A stretch of 12,570 nt of DNA from Pseudomonadota bacterium. Its GTDB lineage: Bacteria; Pseudomonadota; Alphaproteobacteria; Rhizobiales; Rhizobiaceae. Made by a program: the position numbers and the translations under genes. Shown here piece by piece: positions 1 through 7,666 of the stretch. Numbering within the stretch: position 1 is the first letter of the stretch; each line of letters starts with the position of its first letter. The notes under the pieces were generated by a model. It was given only the letters and a program-made list of their open reading frames with translations. It made no database searches and was not told the origin of the DNA. Where the stretch lies: contig JAEZXF010000341.1 of NCBI GenBank assembly GCA_023419995.1, forward strand, positions 1-12,570, written 5' to 3'.

Positions 1-485
1 ACCTGGTGGTGCGCGGCATCTGCTGCCTCCGGCCGCAGGTGCCGGGCCTGTCGGAGAACATCCGCGTCAAGTCGATCGTCGGCCGCTTCCTCGAGCACAG
101 CCGCATCTACTGCTTCGGCAACGGCCACGGTCTGCCCTCGGACGAGGCCGTCGTCTATATCGGTTCGGCCGACCTGATGCCGCGCAACCTCGACCGCCGC
201 GTCGAGACGCTGGTGCCGATCGCCAACTCCACGGTGCACGAGCAGGTTCTCGGCCAGATCATGCTCGGGAACATCATGGACAATCAGCAGAGTTTTGAAG
301 TACTGGCGGACGGCACCTCGCGGCGCATCATGCCCGAGGAAGGGGAAGAGCCGTTCAACGCTCAGGAGTATTTCATGACCAATCCGAGCCTGTCCGGAAG
401 GGGTGATGCCCTGAAATCCAGCGCGCCGAAGCGCATCGTGCAGCCGAAGCGCCGCAGGAAGCACGGCGCGACACCGGCCGCATGA
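1..485 (+). CDS. ppk: Polyphosphate kinase 1, C-terminal part (5' end outside window)
   Basis: PPK1 reversibly transfers the gamma-phosphate of ATP onto inorganic polyphosphate. Only about the last 160 residues are present; the frame is open through the left edge. Visible PPK1 C-domain hallmarks are RGICCLRP followed by [20 protein letters not shown], with FGNG just after it, and then [17 protein letters not shown], the phosphate-binding and oligomer-contact region. The His in FLEHSRIY probably matches the second conserved catalytic His of E. coli PPK (inference from memory of the family). The protein ends in a basic tail rich in K/R (PKRRRKHG) that looks lineage-specific. Its stop overlaps the ppx start by four bases (ATGA), so the two are very likely translationally coupled. 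Family assignment is secure; the N-terminal and first catalytic domains cannot be judged. Confidence 0.96.
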   Translation, partial: LVVRGICCLRPQVPGLSENIRVKSIVGRFLEHSRIYCFGNGHGLPSDEAVVYIGSADLMPRNLDRRVETLVPIANSTVHEQVLGQIMLGNIMDNQQSFEVLADGTSRRIMPEEGEEPFNAQEYFMTNPSLSGRGDALKSSAPKRIVQPKRRRKHGATPAA

Positions 486-1996
486 TCCATTCCTCGCAAG
501 GCCGGCTTCAGGACCGCCGGCCGCTCGCCGTGATCGACATCGGGTCGAACTCGGTGCGGCTCGTCGTCTACGAAGGCGTGGCGCGCTCGCCGACGATCCT
601 CTTCAACGAGAAGATGATGGCGGGCCTCGGGCGCGGCATCGTGTCCACCGGCCGGCTGGACGACGAGGCCGTGCGCCGCGCGGTCGAGGAGCTCCGCCGC
701 TTCCGCGCCCTGGCCGAGCAGGCCGGCGCCGTCTCGCTTCACGTCATCGCCACCGCCGCCGCGCGCGAGGCCGACAACGGCGTCGAGTTCGTGCGCCGGG
801 CCGAGGAGATCCTCGGCGTCCCGATCCAAGTGCTTTCCGGGCGCGAGGAGGCCGGCTTCTCCGCGCAGGGCGTCATCTCCGCCTTCCACAGCCCCGACGG
901 CATCGCCGGCGACCTCGGCGGCGGCAGCCTCGAGCTGGTCGACGTGGCCGGCGAGGCGATCGGCGAGGGCATAACCCTGCCGCTCGGCGGCCTGCGCCTG
1001 CAGGAGATGGCCAAGGATTCGCCGGCCGCCGCCGCGCGGATCGCGCGCGAGGAGCTGCGCCGCGCGACGTTCCTCGACCAGGGGCGGGACCGCACCTTCT
1101 ACTGCGTCGGCGGCACGTGGCGAAATCTCGCCCGCCTCCACATGATCGCCACCGGCTACGCCCTGCCGGTGATGAACCACTACGAGCTGCCGCTCGCCGA
1201 CATGGGCGCGTTCCTCCGCCAGGTCGCCGGCGGCGACCTGGCGCAGATACCAGGCATCAAGCGCATCTCGAAGACGCGCCGCGCCCTGCTGCCCTACGGC
1301 GCGGTGGTGCTGCGCGAGATCATCGACGCCATGCAGCCGAGGAACATCGTCGTCTCGGCGTTCGGCGTGCGCGAGGGTTATCTCTATTCGCTGCTTTCCG
1401 AGAAGGAGCGCCAGCGCGACCCGCTGATCTCGGCCGCCGAGGAACTGGCGATCCTGCGCGCGCGCTCCGTCACCCATGCGCGGGAGCTGGCTGCGTGGAC
1501 CGACGAGGCCTTCGCCACCTTCGGGATCGAGGAGACTGACGATGACGCGCGCTATCGCCGGGCGGCCTGCCTGCTGGCCGACATAGGCTGGCGCGCCCAT
1601 CCCGAGTACCGCGGCACGCAGTCGCTCAACATCATCGCCCACGCCTCCTTCATCGGGATCGACCATCCGGGCCGCGCCTTCATCGCGCTGGCCAACCTCT
1701 TCCGCCACGAGGGCATCTACGAGGACGACGTCTCACCGGCGATGAAGGCGCTGGCCGGGCCGCGCCATCTCGAGCGCGCCCGCATCCTCGGCGCGCTGCT
1801 GCGCGTGGTCTACCTGTTCTCGGCCTCGATGCCCGGCATGATGCCGAAGCTGAAATGGCGGGCGGGCCAAGGGCGCGCGCTGTCGCTGGTGGTGCCGGCG
1901 AGCCATGCCGACCTGATGGGCGAGCGGCCCGATACGCGCATGGCGATCCTCGCCAAGGTGCTCGGCCGGCCGATGGAGATCGTGGTCGGGGACTGA
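482..1996 (+). CDS. ppx: Exopolyphosphatase, Ppx/GppA family
   Basis: Predicted to release orthophosphate processively from polyphosphate ends; some family members also hydrolyse pppGpp. The 504-residue product begins its ASKHA fold at residue 17 with [11 protein letters not shown] (phosphate-1 loop, Asp19). SGREEAGF at about 119-126 carries the expected catalytic glutamate (Glu122 or Glu123), and [10 protein letters not shown] at about 143-152 is the phosphate-2 loop. The C-terminal third ([38 protein letters not shown]) is the HD-like helical domain of long alphaproteobacterial PPX proteins, so this is the two-module form, not the short actinobacterial form. The ATG at 482 sits in the ATGA overlap with ppk and needs no separate promoter. 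The operon makes PPX more likely than GppA, although sequence alone does not exclude pppGpp activity. Confidence 0.95.
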   Translation: MIHSSQGRLQDRRPLAVIDIGSNSVRLVVYEGVARSPTILFNEKMMAGLGRGIVSTGRLDDEAVRRAVEELRRFRALAEQAGAVSLHVIATAAAREADNGVEFVRRAEEILGVPIQVLSGREEAGFSAQGVISAFHSPDGIAGDLGGGSLELVDVAGEAIGEGITLPLGGLRLQEMAKDSPAAAARIAREELRRATFLDQGRDRTFYCVGGTWRNLARLHMIATGYALPVMNHYELPLADMGAFLRQVAGGDLAQIPGIKRISKTRRALLPYGAVVLREIIDAMQPRNIVVSAFGVREGYLYSLLSEKERQRDPLISAAEELAILRARSVTHARELAAWTDEAFATFGIEETDDDARYRRAACLLADIGWRAHPEYRGTQSLNIIAHASFIGIDHPGRAFIALANLFRHEGIYEDDVSPAMKALAGPRHLERARILGALLRVVYLFSASMPGMMPKLKWRAGQGRALSLVVPASHADLMGERPDTRMAILAKVLGRPMEIVVGD

Positions 1997-2009
1997 CGCG
2001 CCCGCACGG

Positions 2010-2855
2010 TCACGGACCGAACCGGACGCCGGTCACCTCCGCCCTGAAGAAGACGGACTCCTGCGCCGTGCTGAACATGTTTGCGACCTCGACCGCGGAC
2101 GGAACGAGGAAGCCCTGCCGGCGGACGAAGGCGGTGAAGCGGCCGCCGAACGGCTGGAGCCGATGGATGCCCTGCAGGTTGGCGTCGGTCCACCGCCGCG
2201 TCTGCGCTGCCACGGGATTGCCCGTATCGTCGATCGTCAGCACGACCGGCTCGGCATCGGGGAAGCCGGCAAGGCGGACCTCGGCGGCGTGCGGCGACAG
2301 CTCGCGCCACAGGGCCCCGTATCGGGGCAGCAGCGCCGCCGGCGTCCACACCGTCTCCACCAGCATCCGCGCGACGGACGCCCGCTCGTGGTCGCCTGTG
2401 CCGCCGGTGCGCACCAGCGGCACCAGCCGAAGCAGCCAGAAGCGCGTCCAGCTCGTGCCGCCCGCCCGCCACGCATCCGAGCCCGCGAACCGCACCGCGC
2501 CGGTGCCGATGCGGGCGATCCAGACGAAGCCGTGCGGCGGCGCCAGCACCTGGCGCGCCCGCATGTCGAGCGGGCGGCCGTTCAGGACGAAGTCGCCGGC
2601 CATCGTCAGCGCCGCGACGCGATGAAGCGGCGTGCCGGGCCCGATCGCCTTGAGGAGATAGCGTTGCGCCGCCTGCGGCAGCCCTGCCAACATCGCCGGA
2701 TCGAAACGCGCGGGCTCCGCCTCCGCATGGGCGAGGAGCGACGCCGACAGCGTGTCGGCGGCGATCCCGTCGCGCCGGCGAAGGAATGTTGCGCTCACGA
2801 GCGCGAGGACCACGCCGGCCGCGATCGCCGGCAAAAGCAGGCTGCCGATGCTCAT
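2010..2855 (-). CDS. DUF6544-like membrane-anchored protein of unknown function
   Basis: A 281-residue product with no known biochemical role. Residues about 2-22 (SIGSLLLPAIAAGVVLALVS, then ATF) form one hydrophobic segment followed by LRRRDG, so it is probably a signal anchor with the rest outside the membrane or an uncleaved signal peptide. The remainder resembles DUF6544 (formerly DUF6920): LPQAAQRYLLKAIGPG, then GFVWIARIG, RMLVETVWTPAALLPRYG and a late TRRWTDANLQG, in that order. This family call is from memory of its consensus. The ATG at 2855 was chosen because it places the membrane segment at the N-terminus. The only longer option is a TTG at 2945 that adds a non-coding-looking basic stretch. 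No good Shine-Dalgarno precedes the ATG. It converges on ppx with 13 bp between stops and no evident hairpin. Confidence 0.75.
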   Translation of the reverse strand: MSIGSLLLPAIAAGVVLALVSATFLRRRDGIAADTLSASLLAHAEAEPARFDPAMLAGLPQAAQRYLLKAIGPGTPLHRVAALTMAGDFVLNGRPLDMRARQVLAPPHGFVWIARIGTGAVRFAGSDAWRAGGTSWTRFWLLRLVPLVRTGGTGDHERASVARMLVETVWTPAALLPRYGALWRELSPHAAEVRLAGFPDAEPVVLTIDDTGNPVAAQTRRWTDANLQGIHRLQPFGGRFTAFVRRQGFLVPSAVEVANMFSTAQESVFFRAEVTGVRFGP

Positions 2856-3749
2856 CGTCGATGAATGCCACGCTTGCCGCGCCCACGCCTTGACCGGGAT
2901 CAGGCGAGGGGACGCGTTCCCGCGTCGCCGCGATCGGCCGGCCAAAGCCCGGTTCGGTTCCCCTGCCGCTGCTGCGTCCCGTCGCTGGCGGCAGCGGTCT
3001 GCGCGATCGACCGCATGCGCGATGCGTTATCTCGCGCGCCGTCAATTCGACCGCACAAGGAGGGAGGCAGAACACCCCGAACCTCATCCCGCAGGCATGG
3101 AGGGTGCGGCTACCTTCGCGAGATTCGGAGAGACGGCGCGTAAAGACGGTTAGTCGCCCTCCGGCGTGCGCCGGTGCGGAGCCTCGCCCTCGCTGACCAG
3201 GAGGTCGGGTGCACTCTCGATCACCGTCCGGGTGGCATCCCGAGTCCGGCAAGTCCTCCGCTCAGCGCCGACCCAAGACGGAAGGCGTGGTGCCCGGCTA
3301 GTCGGCGGATCGCGCTCTACGGGCAGGGGAACGCGTGACGGATGGCGAGATCGTTGCTTGTCTCTGTCTCGGGGACGTCGTCCCCTTGCATCGGTGAAGC
3401 GATCCAGAGCTACGTTCGTCACGGCTTCCCGCCCGCGAACCTCTGCGTCGACCACGCGAGGGCGTCGGGCCACATGTCGCAGGTGCGCGTGCGGCCGATT
3501 TCCGCGGGATGACGATGCCGCCGTCCTCCCTAATCTCGAGATGCTTGACCACGGAGGGAAGGCGAGCGCCCGCCGCCTCCGCTTCCTCCAGCCACTTCCC
3601 CGTCGCCGGGCGCTCGCCCAGCCGCTTGACCGTGTTTCGATGGCCGGGGCCTGCCCGCGCGGGAGGGTCCGGTCAAGCTGCCGGGCTTTCCGCCCGATCG
3701 CCTCTCTCCCGGGAAAGCTGTCTGCCTCTGCCGCGCTGCGTCCGCGCGG
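2856..3749. other. 894-bp stretch without a convincing gene
   Basis: Several frames are open on both strands, as expected at this GC content, but their products are dominated by R, P, S and A, resemble no family, and lack ribosome-binding sites. One short patch on the minus strand (3490-3672, listed separately) has better codon usage. I found no tRNA cloverleaf, no terminal inverted repeats of an insertion sequence and no array of repeats. Positions 3001-3055 contain an 8-bp direct repeat (CGACCGCA, at 3008 and 3048) of unclear meaning. The promoter of the DUF6544-like gene should lie at the left end of this stretch, but I see no clear -35/-10 pair. Confidence 0.6.
3490..3672 (-). pseudogene. 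Possible decayed gene fragment (coding-like patch)
   Basis: Reading the minus strand from just after an in-frame TGA at 3673-3675 gives about 60 codons, with a core that reads NTVKRLGERPATGKWLEEAE, then AAGARLPSVVKHLEI and REDGGIVIPRK. Nearly every third codon position is G or C and the residue composition is protein-like, unlike the R/P/S-rich readings on either side. After about 3490 this frame turns into low-quality sequence and the other minus frames are broken by stops, as expected for a truncated or frameshifted remnant. There is no start codon with a ribosome-binding site. I do not recognise the family. It could also be a chance open stretch. Confidence 0.25.
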
Positions 3750-4622
3750 TCACGACGACGACAGCAGGATCACGCCGGCGATCACCCCGGCGCAGCCGAG
3801 CAGGCGCCAGGGCCCGACGGCCTCGCGCAGGATCACCATGCCCATCAGCGTGCCGACCATCATCGACATCTCGCGCATCGGCGCCACCACGCTGAGCAGC
3901 GCGCCCATGTCGAGCGCGGCGAGCACCAGGATGTAGGACAGCGGCGACAGCAGCCCGACGCCGAGCGCGAGCCACCAGAAGCCTCGCATGGCCCTCAGCG
4001 CCCGGCGCGGATTGGCGAGCACCAGCGGCGCGAGCAGGAAGAAGCGCAGCGCGTTGGCGAACCAGTCGAGCACCACCGGCGCGATGCCGAGCGCCTTCAC
4101 CGCATAGGCGTCGACCACCGTGTAGGAGGCGATCAGGCCGCCGGTGGCGGTGCCCCAGCGCACGCCCGCGCGGCCGCCGGGTTGCGCGAAGGCCGAAAGG
4201 TCGCCCCGCGTGGCGATCAGGCCGATGCCGGCGACCACGGCGGCGAGGCCGAGCAGGACCTGCGCCGTCGGCGCCTCGCCGAGAAGCAGGATCGCCCCCA
4301 GCGTCGACAGCATCGGCCCGGTGCCGCGCGCCACCGGGTAGACGACGGAGAGCTCCGCCTGCTGGTATCCGCGTTGCAGGCACAGGCTGTAGGCGAGGTG
4401 GATGAGGCCGCTGAGCAGGACGAAGCCCACCACCCGGCGGTCCCAGGCCATGGCGTCGTTCGCCAGGACGTGGAGCACCCACGGCGCATAGGCGACGCAG
4501 GAGACGAGATTGTAGGCGAAGACGAAGACCGGGCCGACGGCGGCGGCCCGCTTGGCCATCAGGTTCCACGTCGCATGGATGGACGAGGCGAGGAGTATCA
4601 GGAAAACAGAGGCAAGCGTCAT
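3750..4622 (-). CDS. EamA/DMT-superfamily inner-membrane transporter, riboswitch-controlled
   Basis: A 290-residue integral membrane protein with about ten hydrophobic helices arranged as two EamA repeats, the usual size and topology for 10-TMS drug/metabolite transporters. It begins MTLASVFLILLASSIHATWN and continues LMAKRA, the typical first helix of this group. Further signatures include PVARGTGPMLSTLGAILLLG at the end of the first repeat and PLSYILVLAALDMGALLSVV, then APMREMSMMVG, in the second. The ATG at 4622 is preferred because GGGGG lies about 8 nt upstream; in-frame ATGs at 4634 and 4643 are alternatives. The substrate is unknown. A ykkC-type riboswitch in the leader suggests an export or import role tied to guanidine or to another ykkC ligand. 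That link is inference, not seen in the protein. Confidence 0.9.
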   Translation of the reverse strand: MTLASVFLILLASSIHATWNLMAKRAAAVGPVFVFAYNLVSCVAYAPWVLHVLANDAMAWDRRVVGFVLLSGLIHLAYSLCLQRGYQQAELSVVYPVARGTGPMLSTLGAILLLGEAPTAQVLLGLAAVVAGIGLIATRGDLSAFAQPGGRAGVRWGTATGGLIASYTVVDAYAVKALGIAPVVLDWFANALRFFLLAPLVLANPRRALRAMRGFWWLALGVGLLSPLSYILVLAALDMGALLSVVAPMREMSMMVGTLMGMVILREAVGPWRLLGCAGVIAGVILLSSS

Positions 4623-4664
4623 TGAGACCCCCATTCGCGCCATCGGCGCCGGTTGATCTCGACG

Positions 4665-4763
4665 TCTCCTCCCCTGGGCTTTTATCCCTTGGGTGCAGCC
4701 GCGGAACGCCCGCGGTTTCTGCAACGCTCGGTCCTCCGGCAGCGCTGCCGCCCGGAACCCTAG
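4665..4763 (-). promoter_or_regulatory. ykkC-superfamily riboswitch (guanidine-I or related subtype)
   Basis: Read on the minus strand, the leader of the EamA transporter contains the conserved blocks of the ykkC motif in the right order: CTAGGGTTCCG (4763-4753), GGACCGAG (4734-4727) and GGGATAAAAGCCC (4688-4676), followed by AGGGGAGGAGA. Supporting pairings are visible: GGTTCC with GGACC closes around a perfect GGCAGC/GCTGCC hairpin (4738-4749), and TGCAG-AAA-CCGCGG pairs with CCGCGG-CTGCA (4694-4723). The 3' end lies 42 nt before the transporter ATG. A small GCGCC/GGCGC hairpin sits between it and the GGGGG ribosome-binding site, so translational control is plausible; I see no U-tract terminator. 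ykkC RNAs bind guanidine (subtype 1) or ppGpp, PRPP or nucleoside diphosphates (subtype 2 variants). I cannot fix the subtype by eye. Confidence 0.88.
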
Positions 4764-4785
4764 TTGCCACTCGGTCGATGGCGGC

Positions 4786-4815
4786 AGCCTACCAGCCCGG
4801 CCGGCGCACGATCAA
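4786..4815 (-). promoter_or_regulatory. Candidate promoter for the riboswitch-EamA transcript
   Basis: On the minus strand TTGATC (4815-4810) is followed after 18 nt by TAGGCT (4791-4786). This is a modest match to a sigma-70-type promoter, but it would start transcription about 15 nt before the first conserved riboswitch block, which is where it should be. It lies between the rnd stop and the riboswitch, so the transporter could be expressed independently of rnd. Confidence 0.4.
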
Positions 4816-4865
4816 GCCTGCCCGCCCGGGAACCCGACGAGGCAGTTCCCGCTGGCCGTGCCCGG

Positions 4866-6020
4866 CTACTCCGTCTCGAACACCGCGATCTTGCGCTTGT
4901 CGAACTTCAGCGCCACCTCGCCGCGCACCAGCGCCAGCGCGCGCTCGCCGAACACCTCGCGCCGCCAGCCGTGCATGGCCGGCACGTCGGCAAGCTCGCC
5001 CTTGGCGGCGATCTTGTCGATGTCGTCGGACGAGGCCAGCACCTTCGGCGCCACGCCTTCCTCCTCGGCCACCAGCTTGAGCAGCACCTTGAGCAGCTCG
5101 GCCGCGGCACTGGTGCCTTCCGGCTGCTGCGCGTGCTTGGGCAGCTTCGGCAGGCTGTCCTTCGGCAGGTCGAGGGCGGTGTTCACCACCTTGAGCAGCC
5201 CCGTCGCCGTGGCGGAGCGTTCCCAGCCCCGCGGCGTGGTGCGCAGGCGCGAGAGGTCGTTGGTGTCGCGCGGTCCCTGCTGGGCGATCTCGAAGATCGC
5301 GTCGTCCTTGATGACGCGGCCGCGCGGCACGTTGCGCTCGCGCGCCTCGCGCTCGCGCCAGGCGGCGACGGCCTGCACGATCGCCAGCTCCTGCGGTTTC
5401 TTCACCCGCATCTTGAGCCGCTTCCATGCGTCGTCGGGGTGGGGATCGTAGGTCTCCACCGCGGTCAGCACCTGCATCTCCTCATTGAGCCAGTGGGCGC
5501 GGTTCTCGCGTTCGAGCTGCTCCCGGAGATGGCGATAGACATCGACGAGATGGGTGACGTCGGCCAGCGCATAGTCGAGCTGCTTCTCCGAGAGAGGCCG
5601 GTGGCGCCAGTCGGTGAAGCGCGACGACTTGTCGATGCGCTCGCCGGTGATCTTCTGGACGAGCTGGTCGTAGGAGACGCTGTCGCCGAAGCCGCACACC
5701 ATGGCCGCCACCTGGGTGTCGAACACCGGGTGCGGAATCAGGTTGCCGAGATGGAAGATGATCTCGATGTCCTGCCGCGCGGCGTGGAACACCTTGATCG
5801 TCTCCTCGCTGCCCATCAGCCTGAAGAACGAGCCGAGGTCGATGCCGGGGGCGAGCGGATCGATCAGCGCCGTCCTGTCCGGCGAGGCGAGCTGGATCAG
5901 GCAGAGCTCGGGCCAGAAGGTGGTCTCGCGGATGAACTCCGTGTCGATGGTGACGAACTCGGATCGGCCGAGCTGGTCGATGGCGTCTTCGAGGTCGTCC
6001 TGGTGTGTAATCAGCGTCAT
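4866..6020 (-). CDS. rnd: Ribonuclease D (3'-5' exoribonuclease)
   Basis: A DEDDy-family exonuclease that trims 3' ends of tRNA precursors and other small structured RNAs in the cytoplasm. With the ATG at 6020 the product has 384 residues, normal for bacterial RNase D. All catalytic motifs are intact: ExoI FVTIDTEF (Asp26, Glu28), ExoII FHAARQDIEI (Asp84) and ExoIII YALADVTHL (Tyr150, Asp154), with two metal ions expected. An HRDC domain follows (about residues 200-290: QAVAAWREREARERNVPRGR, then VIKDDAIFEIAQ), and a second helical region resembles the C-terminal HRDC-like domain. No Shine-Dalgarno precedes 6020. A TTG at 6077 would add 19 residues that do not look like the family. The MFS gene ends 78 bp upstream on the same strand, so co-transcription is possible. 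Confidence 0.95.
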   Translation of the reverse strand: MTLITHQDDLEDAIDQLGRSEFVTIDTEFIRETTFWPELCLIQLASPDRTALIDPLAPGIDLGSFFRLMGSEETIKVFHAARQDIEIIFHLGNLIPHPVFDTQVAAMVCGFGDSVSYDQLVQKITGERIDKSSRFTDWRHRPLSEKQLDYALADVTHLVDVYRHLREQLERENRAHWLNEEMQVLTAVETYDPHPDDAWKRLKMRVKKPQELAIVQAVAAWREREARERNVPRGRVIKDDAIFEIAQQGPRDTNDLSRLRTTPRGWERSATATGLLKVVNTALDLPKDSLPKLPKHAQQPEGTSAAAELLKVLLKLVAEEEGVAPKVLASSDDIDKIAAKGELADVPAMHGWRREVFGERALALVRGEVALKFDKRKIAVFETE

Positions 6021-6098
6021 CAATGTTTCGCAATCCGGCAGATAACGCTCAATTCCAGCCACGGGCGGCCGCGTCAAGCCTTTTGCGCAGCCGGCGTC

Positions 6099-7334
6099 TC
6101 ATCCTTTCCGCTCGCCGTTGCGCCATTCGGCGAGGCGCGCGAACACCGTCGAGGTGCGCAGGAGCGCGGTGAAGCGGCCGCGTTCTTCCCGCGAGGCGGG
6201 CGGGCGCACCCGCATGCGCCACAGGATCAGGCCGATGAAGACGACGTAGACCGCGGCCGAGAACAGGAACAGCGCATGCGGACCGAAGCGTTGCATCGCC
6301 GCCGCCGCCGCGAACGGGCCGCAGATCGCCCCGAAGGAATAGAACAGCATCAGCGCGGCGTTCAGCATCACGTACTCGTTCTTGGCCGCGCGGTCGTTGG
6401 CATGCGCGGCCGAGAGCGAGAACAGCGGCATGGCGAAGGCGCCGAAGACGAAGACCAGCGCGAAGTTGACCAGCTGTCCGCTGCCCGAGAAGACGACGAG
6501 CGCCAGCGCAGCGACCAGCGCCAGCGCCGTGGTGACGAGAAGCACCGTGCGCCGGTCGTAGCGGTCCGAGGCGTGGCCGAGCGGATACTGGATCAGCGCG
6601 CCGCCGATGATGGAGACGCTGACGAAGGTCGCCACGTCGCCCACCGACATGCCGATGTCCTGCGCATAGACCGGCGACAGGGTGCGGAAGGCGCTGTTGG
6701 TGACGCCGATGGCGATGCAGCCCAGCGCTGCGATGGGCGAGATCGCCCAGGCGCGCCGGAGGTCGAGCTTGACGTCCTCGGGCGGAGCCGGGTTCGAGCG
6801 GTCGCCGAGCGACACCGGCACCAGCGACAGCGTGATCATGATCGCCATCACCGCGAAGATGGCGAATCCCTCGGCGCCGAACACCGGGATGAGGAACTGC
6901 GAGCCGGTGACGCAACCGATGTCGACGATGCGGTAGATCGAGAGGACGCGGGCGCGGTTGTCGTTGGACACGCCGGAGTTGAGCCAGCTTTCGGTCACCG
7001 TGAACAGGCCGGCGAAGCAGAAGCCGGACAGGAAGCGGCTCGTCGACCACACCGTCGCGTCGATGGCGATCGCCATCACCAGCGTCGCCGAGGCGGCGAT
7101 GGCGGCGAGCGCGGAGAAGGCGCGGATGTGGCCGACGGCGCGCATGATGCGCACGATGACGAGGCAGCCGATGAGGAAGCCGGCATAGTAGGCCGTGCCC
7201 ATGAAGCCGATGACCGTCGGCGAGAAGCCCTCCTGCGCGCCGCGCAACGCGATCAGCGTGCCCTGGAGGCCGTTGCCGCCGAGGAGGATTCCGGCTGCCA
7301 GCAGGATCGGGATGAGGGGCTTTATGCTGTTCAT
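6099..7334 (-). CDS. MFS transporter, YcaD-like
   Basis: A 411-residue major facilitator protein with about twelve hydrophobic segments in two halves joined by a hydrophilic linker near residues 183-200. The N-terminal half carries GFMGTAYYAGFLIGCLVI and the conserved loop FTVTESWLNSGVSNDNRAR, typical of the YcaD-like group. The second half carries the MFS motif-A variant GHASDRYDRRTV after helix VIII. The C-terminus is a cytoplasmic basic tail. The ATG at 7334 begins MNSIKPLIPILLAAGILLGG, leading directly into helix I; its ribosome-binding site is weak. Substrate is unknown, and neither the motifs nor the neighbours give a clue. rnd lies downstream on the same strand; a 332-bp gap separates it from the Cys-rich gene upstream, so it probably has its own promoter. 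Confidence 0.92.
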   Translation of the reverse strand: MNSIKPLIPILLAAGILLGGNGLQGTLIALRGAQEGFSPTVIGFMGTAYYAGFLIGCLVIVRIMRAVGHIRAFSALAAIAASATLVMAIAIDATVWSTSRFLSGFCFAGLFTVTESWLNSGVSNDNRARVLSIYRIVDIGCVTGSQFLIPVFGAEGFAIFAVMAIMITLSLVPVSLGDRSNPAPPEDVKLDLRRAWAISPIAALGCIAIGVTNSAFRTLSPVYAQDIGMSVGDVATFVSVSIIGGALIQYPLGHASDRYDRRTVLLVTTALALVAALALVVFSGSGQLVNFALVFVFGAFAMPLFSLSAAHANDRAAKNEYVMLNAALMLFYSFGAICGPFAAAAAMQRFGPHALFLFSAAVYVVFIGLILWRMRVRPPASREERGRFTALLRTSTVFARLAEWRNGERKG

Positions 7335-7666
7335 CGAATCCGTGCAGCAGGACGACGCAAGGGATTCCTATAGGCCGGCGTGCAGACGCTGGCCATGGGC
7401 AGTTTCACGTCTGTGCTGTGCCAACCGGCGCACGGCCGTGGCCGATGCCCGTCCGGACGCCGGTGGCGGCGATGGCCCTGCGTCCGCGGGCGGGCGGCAG
7501 CCGCTGGCGAGCGCAATGCGCGCGTCGCCCGTAGGCGATGATCGTGTATGGACGGGGGCCGGCGCGGTCCGGTGCCGGAGCCGCTGCGGATGGAGGGGCG
7601 GGATCGAGGCTCCCGGGCGATGCGAAACGAGGGGCTTCGCATCGCCTCGGGGCCGGGCGGGCTAGC
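7335..7666. other. 332-bp GC-rich intergenic region before the MFS gene
   Basis: It lies between the stop of the Cys-rich gene and the start of the MFS gene, both on the minus strand. It holds a strong hairpin (7616-7646, listed separately) and presumably the MFS promoter. TATAGG near 7371 on the minus strand is a possible -10 without a good -35. The open frames here are short and unlike proteins. Confidence 0.5.
7616..7646 (-). terminator. Hairpin downstream of the Cys-rich gene
   Basis: An 11-bp perfect inverted repeat (7616-7626 pairing with 7636-7646; core GCGATGCGAA/TTCGCATCGC) with a 9-nt loop begins 20 nt after the stop codon of the Cys-rich gene. No U-tract follows on either strand, so it may be a weak terminator, a Rho-associated boundary or a 3'-end stabiliser, not a classical intrinsic terminator. 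Confidence 0.5.

Noticed and set aside
362..1708. A 448-codon minus-strand frame opposite ppk/ppx
   Set aside because: Its composition is that of a coding-strand shadow, and it spans the end of one certain gene and most of another.
2941..2975. GGTTCGGTTCC, resembling a tRNA T-loop
   Set aside because: The flanking bases do not form a T-stem, and no acceptor, D or anticodon arm fits around it.
3166..3936. A 256-codon plus-strand frame in the gene-poor stretch
   Set aside because: Extremely R/S/P-rich, runs into the antisense of the EamA gene, and has no start signal or recognisable motif.
4820..4865. GGGAAC/GTTCCC inverted repeat after the rnd stop as a terminator
   Set aside because: Only 6 bp with a 10-nt loop and no U-tract; too weak to call.
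4764..7373. An 869-codon open frame on the plus strand across rnd and the MFS gene
   Set aside because: It is antisense to two well-recognised genes and to the riboswitch. Its product is low-complexity H/R/D/E/A-rich, as expected for the complement of GC-rich coding DNA.
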